From Alkalicoccus sp. (GTDB lineage Bacteria; Bacillota; Bacilli; Bacillales; Salisediminibacteriaceae): a DNA stretch of 64,000 bases. Shown one piece after another: positions 1-7,714 of this stretch. Position 1 is the stretch's first letter, and every line of letters begins with the position of its first letter. Location of the stretch: contig REBZ01000152.1 of the NCBI GenBank assembly GCA_007692495.1, forward strand, positions 80,626 through 144,625. The letters are read 5' to 3'. The notes under the pieces were generated by a model that saw nothing but the letters and a program-made list of their open reading frames with translations, ran no database searches and was not told where the DNA came from. A program made the position numbers and the translations under genes.

Positions 1-830
1 CCATTTAATAAAAAAACATCGCCTGCGACAGTTTTGTCACTATTCGTAACAGCCTCTGATATAGTGTTGTTCTGAACTTTCAGAGAAACAACTTCTTCTC
101 CGTATATAAACTCCACTCCTGATTCTGCGGCTGCCTTTTTTAAACCATCTGCGATTCTGAAATTGCCCCCTTTTGTGTAGTAAACACCGTCACTCAGTTC
201 CAGGTGCCCGATCAGACTGAATGTAGCTGGAGAATTGAAGGGGGAAGAACCAATATAAGTTGCGTAACGGTTAAATGCAGAAATGATTCTTTCATCTTTA
301 AAAAATCTTCTATGAAAACTATCCATTGTTTCCAGAGGCCGTGAAGAGAGGAGTCCTTTAGCGAGAGGGAGGGAAATAAAATCTTTCCAGCTCCGGAATG
401 TTCTTTTTAAAAAGTGTTTGTCCGCCAGTCTGAAAAGTTTTTCCACTTCTTCCTGGTAGGATTCATACTTATCGGCAGATGCAGGATCCAGCGCGAACAG
501 CTCCTGTTTCATATCTTCTTTGTTAGAAGAAAAGGTAAATGAACTCCCATCTTCAAATGAATTCGTAGTGTGACGGGGAAGCTGGATAAACTCGAAGTAA
601 TCTTCCGGTTTACGACCAGTCTGCTTCAGTACGTCATTAAAAACATGAGGCATTGTAATGGTGTTCGGCCCAAAATCGAAACCGGCGGAGCCGAGATGCA
701 CTTCATGGAGTTTGCCGCCGGGATGGAAGTTTTTTTCGATGACTGTCACTTGAAAACCGTGATGCTGTAGACGTATAGCTGCAGACAGGCCTCCAAGACC
801 CGCCCCGATAATAACTGCTTTTTTAGTCAT
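1..830 (-). CDS. CrtN/CrtI-type carotenoid desaturase or oxidase (3' part outside window)
   Basis: The first 276 residues of a phytoene-desaturase-family flavoprotein are visible; the rest lies beyond the window edge. The N-terminus has the FAD dinucleotide-binding motif GAGLGGLSAA (residues 10-19) followed by an acidic strand end (VTVIEK) and PGGK. A conserved RYATYIGSSP segment typical of bacterial CrtN-like enzymes appears around residue 190. The ATG at 830 overlaps the stop of the upstream glycosyltransferase as ATGA, so the two are translationally coupled. In the related C30 operons of Staphylococcus, Planococcus and Halobacillus such enzymes desaturate or oxidise diapo-carotenes. Which paralogue (CrtN, CrtP/Nb or Nc) this is cannot be told from the N-terminus alone. 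Confidence 0.85.
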   Translation of the reverse strand, partial: MTKKAVIIGAGLGGLSAAIRLQHHGFQVTVIEKNFHPGGKLHEVHLGSAGFDFGPNTITMPHVFNDVLKQTGRKPEDYFEFIQLPRHTTNSFEDGSSFTFSSNKEDMKQELFALDPASADKYESYQEEVEKLFRLADKHFLKRTFRSWKDFISLPLAKGLLSSRPLETMDSFHRRFFKDERIISAFNRYATYIGSSPFNSPATFSLIGHLELSDGVYYTKGGNFRIADGLKKAAAESGVEFIYGEEVVSLKVQNNTISEAVTNSDKTVAGDVFLLN

Positions 831-1918
831 TGATATGTTCTTCCTTTCCACGTAAATCCCTGTTTTGTAATACTGAGGGATATCGAGTAAATTAAAATAA
901 TAAATGCTGCCGTAACGGAAAGAGGAAAGAATAAGGCGAGCCAGAATTTCTGTTTCGTCAGAAGGTCAATTGTCAGCTTAATGCATACTGCCAAGACGAG
1001 AGGAACGAGAAATAGATAATTTCCTGTTACGGCCCCTGCCACAGCTGCAGGAACAGGAACCAGAAATACTACAGTATAAAAGAAGATAAAAAGAAATGCT
1101 GCCGGAAGGCTTCTCCCCAGCCCCGGGAAGAAGTTTTTTGAAAATCCTTCCCAGACTTCTTTAGAAGTATTATACATATGACAGGAAACGCTTCCTGTTA
1201 CGTTTACAAGACGAACTCTCCATCCGGAGGTTTTCAGGACACGTGCGATGTGAATATCCTCCACCAGAGAATTTTTCACTGAAAAATGACCTCCAATACT
1301 TCGGTAGGCAGATGTTCTGAACATCATAAAAGCACCATGGGCTGCTGAAGCTTTAGGCCAGGTAGTCAGGTTGGAAAGAAGAACCGGAAGATGAAAAAAT
1401 ACGAGAAAATGCTGCATTGGTATCAAAAGGTGTCCCAAAATGCTTTTTAATGGAATGTGTGGAAAACCGGTTACCAGACCGGTATTTTTTTTGAAATTAT
1501 ATAAGGCTTCCTGAATCAGGTCCGGGGAGACACGGACATCGGCGTCGAGAAAAAGCAGGAATTCTTCTTCTGCCAGAAGGGAGAGCTGATGGCACGCGTA
1601 TACTTTTCCTACCCAATTTTCCGGGAGAGGACTTCCTTTGTGAATGCTGAGACGGGGGTCTTTTTGAGATGCCTCGGTTAATTTCTTCCAGGTAGAGTCT
1701 GAAGATCCGTCATCCAGTATAATAAAGCGCAGATTTTTATAAGTAAGCTTTTGAAGCGATTGGAGAAGACCCTCCACATTTTTTTCTTCGTTACGCATAG
1801 GTACAAGTATGGCTACAGATGGAGTGATTTCAGAACGTCTGCCGAGCCGCGGCATAGATAAACTGTTGAAGACTGTCCAGCTGAGAAGCAGGAGGTGCAG
1901 AAGAATGTAATAAATCAA
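827..1918 (-). CDS. Membrane-anchored family-2 glycosyltransferase (CrtQ-like)
   Basis: A GT-A fold glycosyltransferase with a hydrophobic N-terminal anchor. It shows the nucleotide-binding DDGSSD motif, the metal-binding DAD (FLDADVRV), a later ED pair (LVEDIHIAR) and three or more C-terminal membrane segments. This layout matches CrtQ, the 4,4'-diaponeurosporenoate glucosyltransferase of staphyloxanthin synthesis, and the neighbours support a carotenoid substrate. An in-frame ATG lies 27 bases further upstream but would overlap the acyltransferase by 31 bases with no ribosome site. I chose the TTG at 1918 because it has GGAGG seven bases upstream and forms a TTGA overlap with the upstream stop. 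Substrate specificity is inferred from context. Confidence 0.82.
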   Translation of the reverse strand: MIYYILLHLLLLSWTVFNSLSMPRLGRRSEITPSVAILVPMRNEEKNVEGLLQSLQKLTYKNLRFIILDDGSSDSTWKKLTEASQKDPRLSIHKGSPLPENWVGKVYACHQLSLLAEEEFLLFLDADVRVSPDLIQEALYNFKKNTGLVTGFPHIPLKSILGHLLIPMQHFLVFFHLPVLLSNLTTWPKASAAHGAFMMFRTSAYRSIGGHFSVKNSLVEDIHIARVLKTSGWRVRLVNVTGSVSCHMYNTSKEVWEGFSKNFFPGLGRSLPAAFLFIFFYTVVFLVPVPAAVAGAVTGNYLFLVPLVLAVCIKLTIDLLTKQKFWLALFFPLSVTAAFIILIYSISLSITKQGFTWKGRTYQ

Positions 1919-2631
1919 TTGTCTGCCTCCAATTTCTTCTTCCATTTTTCAAATTTGTCTGCTGTACCTTCTCTGCCGTGCATAAGTGGAATAAAAGGCT
2001 GATGTGTCAAAACATTGTTCCGGAGAGAATTCATTTCTTTTTCTAAAGCTTCTTCTGCAGCCTGTGTCCAACGTTTCCTTCCCCACGAGGGAGCTCCATG
2101 TACAGGAGCCCCCGTCTGAACGTACCATTCAGGCATCTGATGATGAAAAAGGCCATGATAAAAGGCTACCGGTACCACAGGTGCTTCCGGCACCAGGAAT
2201 TTCAAATATCCCGTTCCCGGAGAAATTGTCAGAGGACGATGCTCCAGAGGTATCTCCCTCCCCTGTGGAAAAAGAAAAATGTGCCGCCCGTTCCTCAGTT
2301 CTTCAGCGGCATATTTAAGAGACTGCCTGACGGAGGCCGGGGAAGAAGCTTTTACAGAAAAAGCTCCGAGTTTTTTGAAGAAAGGAAACCTGTTTAATCC
2401 TTTTTCGTCCATCATGGCAATGCCGTTAGTCTTCCACTTACTGCTGTTTAAATAAAATAAAATAAGTGGATCCCACCACGAGCTGTGATTCATAATAATA
2501 AGGGATCCTTTTTCAGGCAGGGGGGACGATGCAATTGAGTCGTAAATTCCATGAAATTTCTTTTTCAGAAGATTATTGTTATATAAACTGAACAGCTTTT
2601 CAAAATTTTTGTGGTTCTCCGCTCTCATCAT
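1915..2631 (-). CDS. PlsC-type acyltransferase in carotenoid operon (CrtO-like role)
   Basis: A 238-residue protein of the lysophospholipid acyltransferase family. The catalytic NHSSWWDP (an NHx4D box) sits near residue 48 and the acceptor-binding FPQGRE near residue 122. It is much more divergent than the housekeeping plsC at 54670. Its position between a CruF-like gene and a glycosyltransferase suggests it acylates the sugar of a glycosylated carotenoid, as in staphyloxanthin-type pigments. Its ATG overlaps the upstream stop (ATGA) and has GGGAGGT nine bases before it. A role in ordinary phospholipid synthesis cannot be excluded. Confidence 0.8.
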   Translation of the reverse strand: MMRAENHKNFEKLFSLYNNNLLKKKFHGIYDSIASSPLPEKGSLIIMNHSSWWDPLILFYLNSSKWKTNGIAMMDEKGLNRFPFFKKLGAFSVKASSPASVRQSLKYAAEELRNGRHIFLFPQGREIPLEHRPLTISPGTGYLKFLVPEAPVVPVAFYHGLFHHQMPEWYVQTGAPVHGAPSWGRKRWTQAAEEALEKEMNSLRNNVLTHQPFIPLMHGREGTADKFEKWKKKLEADN

Positions 2632-3416
2632 ATAACCTGCACCTCCCGTTTAAGCAGTCGGTAAACAGTGTAATATACGGCCATAGTCAAAATTGACAGG
2701 ACCGGTGCAAGAACAAGCCCATTAACGGCAGAAACTATAATAAACATGCCCGCCATCATTCCATACAAATAAAGCATACGTTTCTGCCAGAAGAAACTGC
2801 GGTTATTCTGCCATTTTCCTTTCCGGTAAAGAAGTACAGATATAAATAGATGAAGAACAAATGATAAAACAAACCATCCGGCAAAATTAGTAAATGGTAT
2901 ATCGTAATACAGACCTCCATCGTGCCAGACCCAATACTGCTTCACTTCATATGCGAAAGGATCCAGAATAAGATCGAGAGAAGTGGCAATTAATGCTCCG
3001 TACAGTGCGTACAGTGTCCTCCCCAGCACATGAAGTTTGTTTAAAAGAGGCGCTGCCAGAACATGCGATGTGGCGATGACCATTATCCACGCAAAGCCGA
3101 TTGTTACGGGGACCCCCGCAAGTTTCGGCCCAAAGTCTGTTTCATAGCTGTAATTCCCAAAAAACAGACCGGTATGTACTCCGAAACTTTCCATGAACAT
3201 AGATACAAAAAAAATAGAAAGTACTATAAATATTCCAATGATTTTAGAAGTACTCCGGTAAAAAAACATTATTGCCAGGAGACCTGAGGTGATAAGAAAA
3301 ACAACGTTGGCCCACTCGAGCCATGGAGGTACGAGATGGAAAGATAAAAGCACTACTCCAATTACATACCATACAATAAAAAATCGATACAAATACAAAT
3401 CAAATGCAGCAGGCAT
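2628..3416 (-). CDS. CruF-like (DUF422) carotenoid biosynthesis membrane protein
   Basis: A very hydrophobic 262-residue protein with about seven predicted membrane spans. It carries the family signatures ESFGVHTGLFFGNYSY (around residues 76-91), DLILDP (near 148) and NFAGW (near 177). CruF/DUF422 proteins hydrate or otherwise modify carotenoid ends in actinobacteria, cyanobacteria and archaea; in Firmicutes they occur inside C30 carotenoid operons with an undefined step. It is the first gene of the operon here. The ATG at 3416 follows GGGAGG by about six bases, and a 248-bp divergent spacer toward the HAD gene must hold the promoter. Confidence 0.8.
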   Translation of the reverse strand: MPAAFDLYLYRFFIVWYVIGVVLLSFHLVPPWLEWANVVFLITSGLLAIMFFYRSTSKIIGIFIVLSIFFVSMFMESFGVHTGLFFGNYSYETDFGPKLAGVPVTIGFAWIMVIATSHVLAAPLLNKLHVLGRTLYALYGALIATSLDLILDPFAYEVKQYWVWHDGGLYYDIPFTNFAGWFVLSFVLHLFISVLLYRKGKWQNNRSFFWQKRMLYLYGMMAGMFIIVSAVNGLVLAPVLSILTMAVYYTVYRLLKREVQVI

Positions 3417-3664
3417 ATGAACCCTCCCATAAATTCATCCTGCTTGCACAGGATGTGCGTTTCTGACATGATATACAAATAATTACCCTCAATCTTCACT
3501 TCTTATGCAGCAGCAGGTGAAAAAAACTGACTGTGTTAATTAATAATCCAGCTGCATAAAATTATGAAGATAAAAAATGAACTTTAACAAGCTGTTTTAG
3601 AAAAGTATCTTTAATTATGCTGTGTTGTAATTTCCTAAGACATAGTTAAGAAGGAGACCTGTAC
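3417..3664. promoter_or_regulatory. Divergent spacer between the carotenoid operon and the HAD gene
   Basis: This AT-rich spacer contains no gene and must carry the promoters of both flanking units. On the minus strand a TTTGTATATC stretch lies about 50 bases upstream of the CruF-like start; the octamer TTTGTATA also occurs in the photolyase/fhs spacer. A short inverted repeat, ATCCTGCTTGCACAGGAT (3437-3454), sits just upstream of the carotenoid ribosome site. No convincing -35/-10 pair was identified, so the operator reading is weak. Confidence 0.4.
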
Positions 3665-4549
3665 GTGAAAAAAGAGATAAAAATGATAGCTTCAGATATG
3701 GATGGTACGCTTTTAAATAATGAACGGAAAGTAACTGGAAAAAACGCAGAAATTTTAAAACATGCCCAGGCCCAGGGTATAAAAGTTATCGCAGCTACAG
3801 GACGTGATTATAAAGAAGCTTCCCATCCCCTCAGGGAAGCCGGTCTTTCGATGCCGGTCATTGGAGCAAATGGAGCAGAGTTCCGCAGTGAATCAGGCAG
3901 GCTGATCGACGAAAAAGTAATTCCGGAGGAGCTGTATACGAAAATTTCACATATTCTTGACAAGAAACAGGCCTACTTTGAAATATACACTAATTTTGGT
4001 GCGTATACGAGAAATCGTGAGGAAGCACTGAAACTTGTGCTGGACGTTCTCCATGCAGCAGGTAGTGAAATGTCTAAAGAGGAAGCTCTCGGTCTTGCGG
4101 AACAGCGGTTTGCCGAAGGCGGATTGCGACTTGCCTCAAGCTACGATTCTGTTATCGAAGATGCCGACACCCGTCTGTTGAAAGTACTCGCTTTTTCTGC
4201 TTCTAAGAGTATCCGCGGACAGGTTAGAAATGCTCTTCAAAAACTGCCTGTTGATGTAAGTTCTTCCGGCTTGGAAAATATAGAGATTACTCATAAGGAA
4301 GCCACAAAAGGAAGAGCATTAAAAAGAGCCGCTTCTTTTTACGGAATAAGTCTGGAGGAAACGTTTGTTATCGGGGATAATGAAAATGATCTGTCAATGA
4401 TTGAAGCTGCCGGCTATTCCGCAGCAATGGGAAATGCTGTAGCCAGTGTGAAAGAGGCAGCAGATTTTATTACATCGAATAACGAACATTCCGGTGTAGC
4501 AGAGGCGGTACTTCCGATTTTGAAAAAGGTGCCAATGGCCGGAGAATAG
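3665..4549 (+). CDS. Cof-type HAD-IIB sugar-phosphatase family protein
   Basis: A 294-residue cytoplasmic HAD hydrolase. Motif I is DMDGT (residues 11-15), with the Asp nucleophile and the acid/base Asp. Motif IV is GDNENDLSM at about 236-244, the Mg-binding pair. The intervening C2 cap gives it the Cof/YbjI-like subfamily shape. These enzymes dephosphorylate small sugar phosphates, FMN or pyridoxal phosphate; the natural substrate cannot be deduced here. The start is GTG with AAGGAGA eight bases upstream. It is transcribed divergently from the carotenoid operon and is probably monocistronic. Confidence 0.88.
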   Translation: MKKEIKMIASDMDGTLLNNERKVTGKNAEILKHAQAQGIKVIAATGRDYKEASHPLREAGLSMPVIGANGAEFRSESGRLIDEKVIPEELYTKISHILDKKQAYFEIYTNFGAYTRNREEALKLVLDVLHAAGSEMSKEEALGLAEQRFAEGGLRLASSYDSVIEDADTRLLKVLAFSASKSIRGQVRNALQKLPVDVSSSGLENIEITHKEATKGRALKRAASFYGISLEETFVIGDNENDLSMIEAAGYSAAMGNAVASVKEAADFITSNNEHSGVAEAVLPILKKVPMAGE

Positions 4550-4693
4550 TTTTAAAGGCGAAGGTACAGGGAAAGAGAAAACAGAATACAATCGGGCGGA
4601 ATTATCTTTTACAGCCAGTGAAGTTCTGTTATAATTCACTGCGGTACCGCCACACTAAAGGATCGCACTTAATTTCAGAAAGGGGTATGAATT

Positions 4694-5224
4694 GTGTTAA
4701 AAAAATTATTTGGACTCGATAAGAAGGAAAAGAAGCAGGAAGTGGAAATGCCTGAGGCAGATGGGAAAGACGTTTTCCACAGTCCGGCAAATGGAGAAGT
4801 AGTTGCACTTTCTGAAGTGCCCGACCCGACATTTGCGGAAAAAATGATGGGGGATGGAGTAGCAGTCAAACCTTCTGACGGCACAATAGTTGCTCCTGTT
4901 CACGGTGAAATTATGCAGCTTTTCCCAACGAAACATGCTGTGGGAATTAAAACAGTCAATGGGATGGAAGTTCTTATCCATATTGGTATTGAAACAGTGA
5001 ATATGCAGGGTGAAGGATTCAAAGCGTTTGTTGAACAAGGAGATAAGGTTGCAGTCGGAGATAAGCTGATTGAATTCGATCCGGACCTTGTAAATGAAAA
5101 AGCAGAAAGCACTATTACACCCGTTATAATCACTAATGGAGATGCCGTGGCATCAATGGATAAGCAGGAAAATCAGACGGTATCAGCTGGAGAAACAGTT
5201 ATTATGACAGTAACATCCAAGTAA
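4694..5224 (+). CDS. PTS glucose-type EIIA domain protein (EIIA-Glc, YpqE-like)
   Basis: A stand-alone 176-residue EIIA of the glucose family. The two active-site histidines are His81 (in PTKHAVGIK) and His96 (in LIHIGIETV), 15 residues apart as in E. coli EIIA-Glc, where the second is phosphorylated by HPr. An acidic/basic N-terminal tail of about 20 residues precedes the domain. It accepts phosphate from HPr and passes it to an EIIBC located elsewhere. The start is GTG, eight bases after AAAGGGG; the nearby ATG at 4687 is out of frame and stops after 11 codons. A strong hairpin follows the gene. Confidence 0.88.
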   Translation: MLKKLFGLDKKEKKQEVEMPEADGKDVFHSPANGEVVALSEVPDPTFAEKMMGDGVAVKPSDGTIVAPVHGEIMQLFPTKHAVGIKTVNGMEVLIHIGIETVNMQGEGFKAFVEQGDKVAVGDKLIEFDPDLVNEKAESTITPVIITNGDAVASMDKQENQTVSAGETVIMTVTSK

Positions 5225-5234
5225 ATCAGTGAAA

Positions 5235-5277
5235 CAAAATAAACAGGTGCGGCTTTCTGCCGCACCTGTTTATTTTG
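5235..5277 (+). terminator. Terminator after the EIIA gene
   Basis: A perfect 19-bp inverted repeat (5235-5253 with 5259-5277) with a 5-nt loop and a T-rich 3' end. The A- and T-rich outer arms make it potentially bidirectional. Its 3' arm runs directly into the right end of a repeat element. Confidence 0.9.
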
Positions 5278-5449
5278 TTGATTAAGTTATCGTTCCAGAA
5301 TAGTTATTCCAGTCAGTGTAAACTTCTTCTCTGGCGGAAGCCTGGGTAATAAAGGCCAAGACGAAGATCCGTTTAGGAAGAATTAGCTGAGCACGGCCCG
5401 CCCGAAAAGCGTATGTCTATACACGCAAAACCACTTTATCAACAGCCTG
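5275..5449 (-). repeat. MITE-like repeat family 1, copy 1 (internally deleted)
   Basis: In reverse orientation this 175-bp copy begins with the family's right end (TTGTTGATTAAGTTATCG) and ends with the left end (CACTTTATCAACAGCCTG). Its outer parts match copy 6 closely: CTTCCTAAACGGAT on the left half, and the CTGGAATAACTATTCTG block on the right end. It lacks the middle of copies 3 and 6, so it looks like an internal deletion. The right end abuts the EIIA terminator. Confidence 0.75.
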
Positions 5450-5500
5450 TTTATTTGTTTCAGGAATATTTCTGTTCCTTCAATTAAGTAATTCTCATTC

Positions 5501-6331
5501 TTAAATATCAATGATAGTTGCAGGATCAATATAAAAGAGAACAAAAGCGGCAAGAGCAAAGCAGTAGACAGCAAAATAAATAAGTTTACTCTTCTTAAGA
5601 AAATCAATAAGCCACACTATGCCTATCACCGAAAAGAAAAAGGTCACTATAAAAGATACGATGAGGTTTACCGGTCCGATATAATGCATCATTTCAGGTG
5701 ATACATCATTAATTCCGAGAACTGTCGATCCCAGGATTACCGGTATGGCAAGAAGAAAGGAATACCTGACAGCTGTTTCTCTGTCCAGGCCGCGGAGCAG
5801 CGATACGACGAGTGTCGATCCGGATCGTGATATACCGGGAAGTACTGCAAGCGTCTGGCCGAGACCTATAATAACAGCATCAAGTGAATTCATTGTTTCC
5901 GGAGTTCTGGAGCCTGTTTTATGGAATCTTTCAATAAATATCAGTGCAAATCCCGTCAAGGTCAGAGCGCCGGCAATTATTGCGGGGGATTTCATACCAT
6001 CGCCTATGGCATCAGAAAATACATAACCGAGGCCTCCGGTAATCACTGTAGCAATTAAAATATAAAGCCCAAAGAAAAACATCAGCCTGTCTTCTTTTTT
6101 CCGCTTTAATATAAATCGGAAAAATCCTCCGGTAACGTTCCATACATCCTTCCAGAAATAAAAGACGACAGCAAATACAGAAGCAATGTGAAGAAAAATT
6201 TCGAAGGCGAGTCCTGGAAAAGAATACCCGAAAACGAGCTGGGTAATTACTATATGAGCAGTACTGGAAATAGGGAGAAACTCTGAAAGTCCCTGGACGA
6301 TTCCAAAAATAATTGCTTCAAATAGTGACAT
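5501..6331 (-). CDS. uppP: Undecaprenyl-diphosphate phosphatase UppP (BacA)
   Basis: A 276-residue polytopic membrane protein that dephosphorylates undecaprenyl diphosphate to recycle the lipid carrier of cell-wall synthesis; it also gives bacitracin tolerance. Family signatures are EFLPISSTAH (around residues 17-26) and the PGISRSGST segment at about 168-176. Repeated hydrophobic helices run to the C-terminus. I chose the ATG at 6331 because it matches the family N-terminus and follows GGAAG at a suitable distance; longer in-frame starts to 6436 have no ribosome site. It stands alone on the minus strand. Confidence 0.93.
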   Translation of the reverse strand: MSLFEAIIFGIVQGLSEFLPISSTAHIVITQLVFGYSFPGLAFEIFLHIASVFAVVFYFWKDVWNVTGGFFRFILKRKKEDRLMFFFGLYILIATVITGGLGYVFSDAIGDGMKSPAIIAGALTLTGFALIFIERFHKTGSRTPETMNSLDAVIIGLGQTLAVLPGISRSGSTLVVSLLRGLDRETAVRYSFLLAIPVILGSTVLGINDVSPEMMHYIGPVNLIVSFIVTFFFSVIGIVWLIDFLKKSKLIYFAVYCFALAAFVLFYIDPATIIDI

Positions 6332-6734
6332 GATCAACTTCCTTTCTTTAATACAGTCTTTGCAAAAGGTTATTATTGTTATGTAAGGAATTTGCCATGG
6401 CCCCAGTGAATGGAAGGGAGAATACACTCTTTCCACAAAGCTGTGTAGAGGTTTACTGGTTATGACGGAACCAACCCGTCAGGTGGGAAGCCGCAGTCGC
6501 CCTTTTGTATCAACAGAGAGCTTTAACAGAGTCTTATACAATAACAGCAGGCTTTTACAAGGCCATTATGTTAGTACATACGATCAATATTGTACCAGAT
6601 ACACAAAAGAAGCGGTAATTAATTTGAAAAAATTTCCCGTTACTCTTATGGAGATTTTATGAATACTGGGCCAATGTCGTGTATGGAAAGAATATAATGT
6701 CGTATAATAGGATCGAGAAAGGCGGGGGATTTGA
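6332..6734. other. Divergent non-coding spacer, uppP / tlpA
   Basis: About 400 bases without a credible gene. A possible -10 for the downstream gene, TATAAT at 6703-6708, lacks a good -35. A degraded repeat remnant lies at about 6476-6530. The open frame 6462-6662 has no ribosome site and an unlike-protein composition. Confidence 0.5.
6476..6530 (+). repeat. Degenerate remnant of repeat family 2
   Basis: The stretch around GTCGCCCTTTTGTATCAACA resembles the end of the family-2 copies at 21189-21210 and 26856-26875, which read GCCCTTGTATCAACAAGGAG and GCCCTTCCATCAACAAGGAG. Only this terminal part is recognisable. Confidence 0.4.
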
Positions 6735-7382
6735 ATGATTAAACAATTACTATCTTTTATTATACTGGCAGGAGCTGTAGGAATCGGGGCTTTTATTTTT
6801 ATTCAGGATCAGTACAGTGAAGAGGAAGAAGGAAGTGAAGCACTGGAAACGTATCTTGAGCAGGATGGGATTGAACGGGAAGCAGCGGATCCGGAGAACA
6901 CGATCAGCCATGAAAGTATAAACGAAACAGGCACAGAACCAGGAATGAAGGCAGCTGATTTTGAGCTCCCTGAGCTTCATGGTGACAGCCGTCTGGCTCT
7001 GGAAGACCTGCAAGGGAATTATGTGGTAGTGAATATGTGGGCTACGTGGTGCCCTCCGTGCCGGGAAGAAATGCCTGATTTTGTCCGGTTTTATGAAGAC
7101 TATAAAGCCGAAGGAGTAGAGATGGTCGGTATAAATATGACCGATACAGAAAGAAATATCGAAGGTGTTGAACAATTTGTAGAAGAATTTGAAATTCCAT
7201 TTTATACACTTCTGGATGAGGAAGGTATAATGGAAGATAAGTACAGCGTGTATGTCATGCCTTCAACGTATATTATTGATCCGGACGGCCGGATGGCAAT
7301 GAACCGCCCCGGCTACATCAGCTATGAGGCACTGGAAGAAAGTTTCCTGGAAATACGTGAAAATTATGAATCCGGGCTTTAA
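6735..7382 (+). CDS. TlpA/ResA-family membrane-anchored thiol-disulfide oxidoreductase
   Basis: A 215-residue protein with an N-terminal signal anchor (residues 5-24), an acidic linker of about 50 residues and a thioredoxin fold facing outside. The active site is WATWCPPC (Cys106 and Cys109), with a cis-proline segment VMPSTYIID typical of TlpA/ResA reductases. Such proteins reduce apocytochrome c or other extracytoplasmic disulfides. It is separate from the canonical resA at 28778 and has the more usual CPPC dipeptide. It is monogenic, with GGGGGA before the ATG. The specific partner is unknown. Confidence 0.85.
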   Translation: MIKQLLSFIILAGAVGIGAFIFIQDQYSEEEEGSEALETYLEQDGIEREAADPENTISHESINETGTEPGMKAADFELPELHGDSRLALEDLQGNYVVVNMWATWCPPCREEMPDFVRFYEDYKAEGVEMVGINMTDTERNIEGVEQFVEEFEIPFYTLLDEEGIMEDKYSVYVMPSTYIIDPDGRMAMNRPGYISYEALEESFLEIRENYESGL

Positions 7383-7426
7383 AGCGGGGAAGCCGATACT
7401 TACAAATTGTATAATTATCACAAAAC

Positions 7427-7460
7427 AGGGGTACAGGACTTTTCATAGGCCGGTACCCCT
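7427..7460 (+). terminator. Hairpin after the tlpA-like gene
   Basis: Arms AGGGGTAC (7427-7434) and GTACCCCT (7453-7460) plus two more GC pairs across one mismatch. No T-run follows; instead the right end of a family-1 repeat starts within five bases, so the original T-tract may have been displaced. Confidence 0.6.
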
Positions 7461-7463
7461 TAG

Positions 7464-7672
7464 CTTGTTGATTAAATGATAGGTGCAGAATCTTTATTCC
7501 ATTCGTTGTATAAGCTCCTTCTCTGGCGGAAGCCTTCCGCCGAGCTGGTCTTCAACTATGTAGCCTGCGCCGTGGGCGGACGGCGCTGAATCCCAAAGGA
7601 AGTTAAGGAGGGTAAGCCATTTCTTTATCGAAGAAAACGGCTTCAATCAGGGAATTTTTCATGCAAGAAAAC
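7464..7672 (-). repeat. MITE-like repeat family 1, copy 2
   Basis: Starts with CTTGTTGATTAAATGATAG and can be followed for about 209 bases against the reverse complement of copies 3 and 6. Shared blocks include TTGTATAAGCTCCTTCTCT, the hairpin GCGCCGTG...GGACGGCGC, GGAGGGTAAGCCAT and CGGCTTCAAT. The left end is not recognisable before the aldo-keto reductase stop at 7715. It also holds a local hairpin GGCGGAAGCCTTCCGCC. Confidence 0.72.
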
Positions 7673-7714
7673 TTTTTTAATTTCTTTGCAGCTGCCGCAG
7701 AATCGACGCCGGCT

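Noticed and set aside
827-1945. Longer ATG start for the glycosyltransferase at 1945
   Set aside because: It would overlap the acyltransferase by 31 bases and has no ribosome site, whereas the TTG at 1918 has GGAGG and a TTGA overlap.
6462-6662. Open frame between uppP and the tlpA-like gene
   Set aside because: No ribosome site; it crosses a repeat remnant and reads as low-complexity noise.
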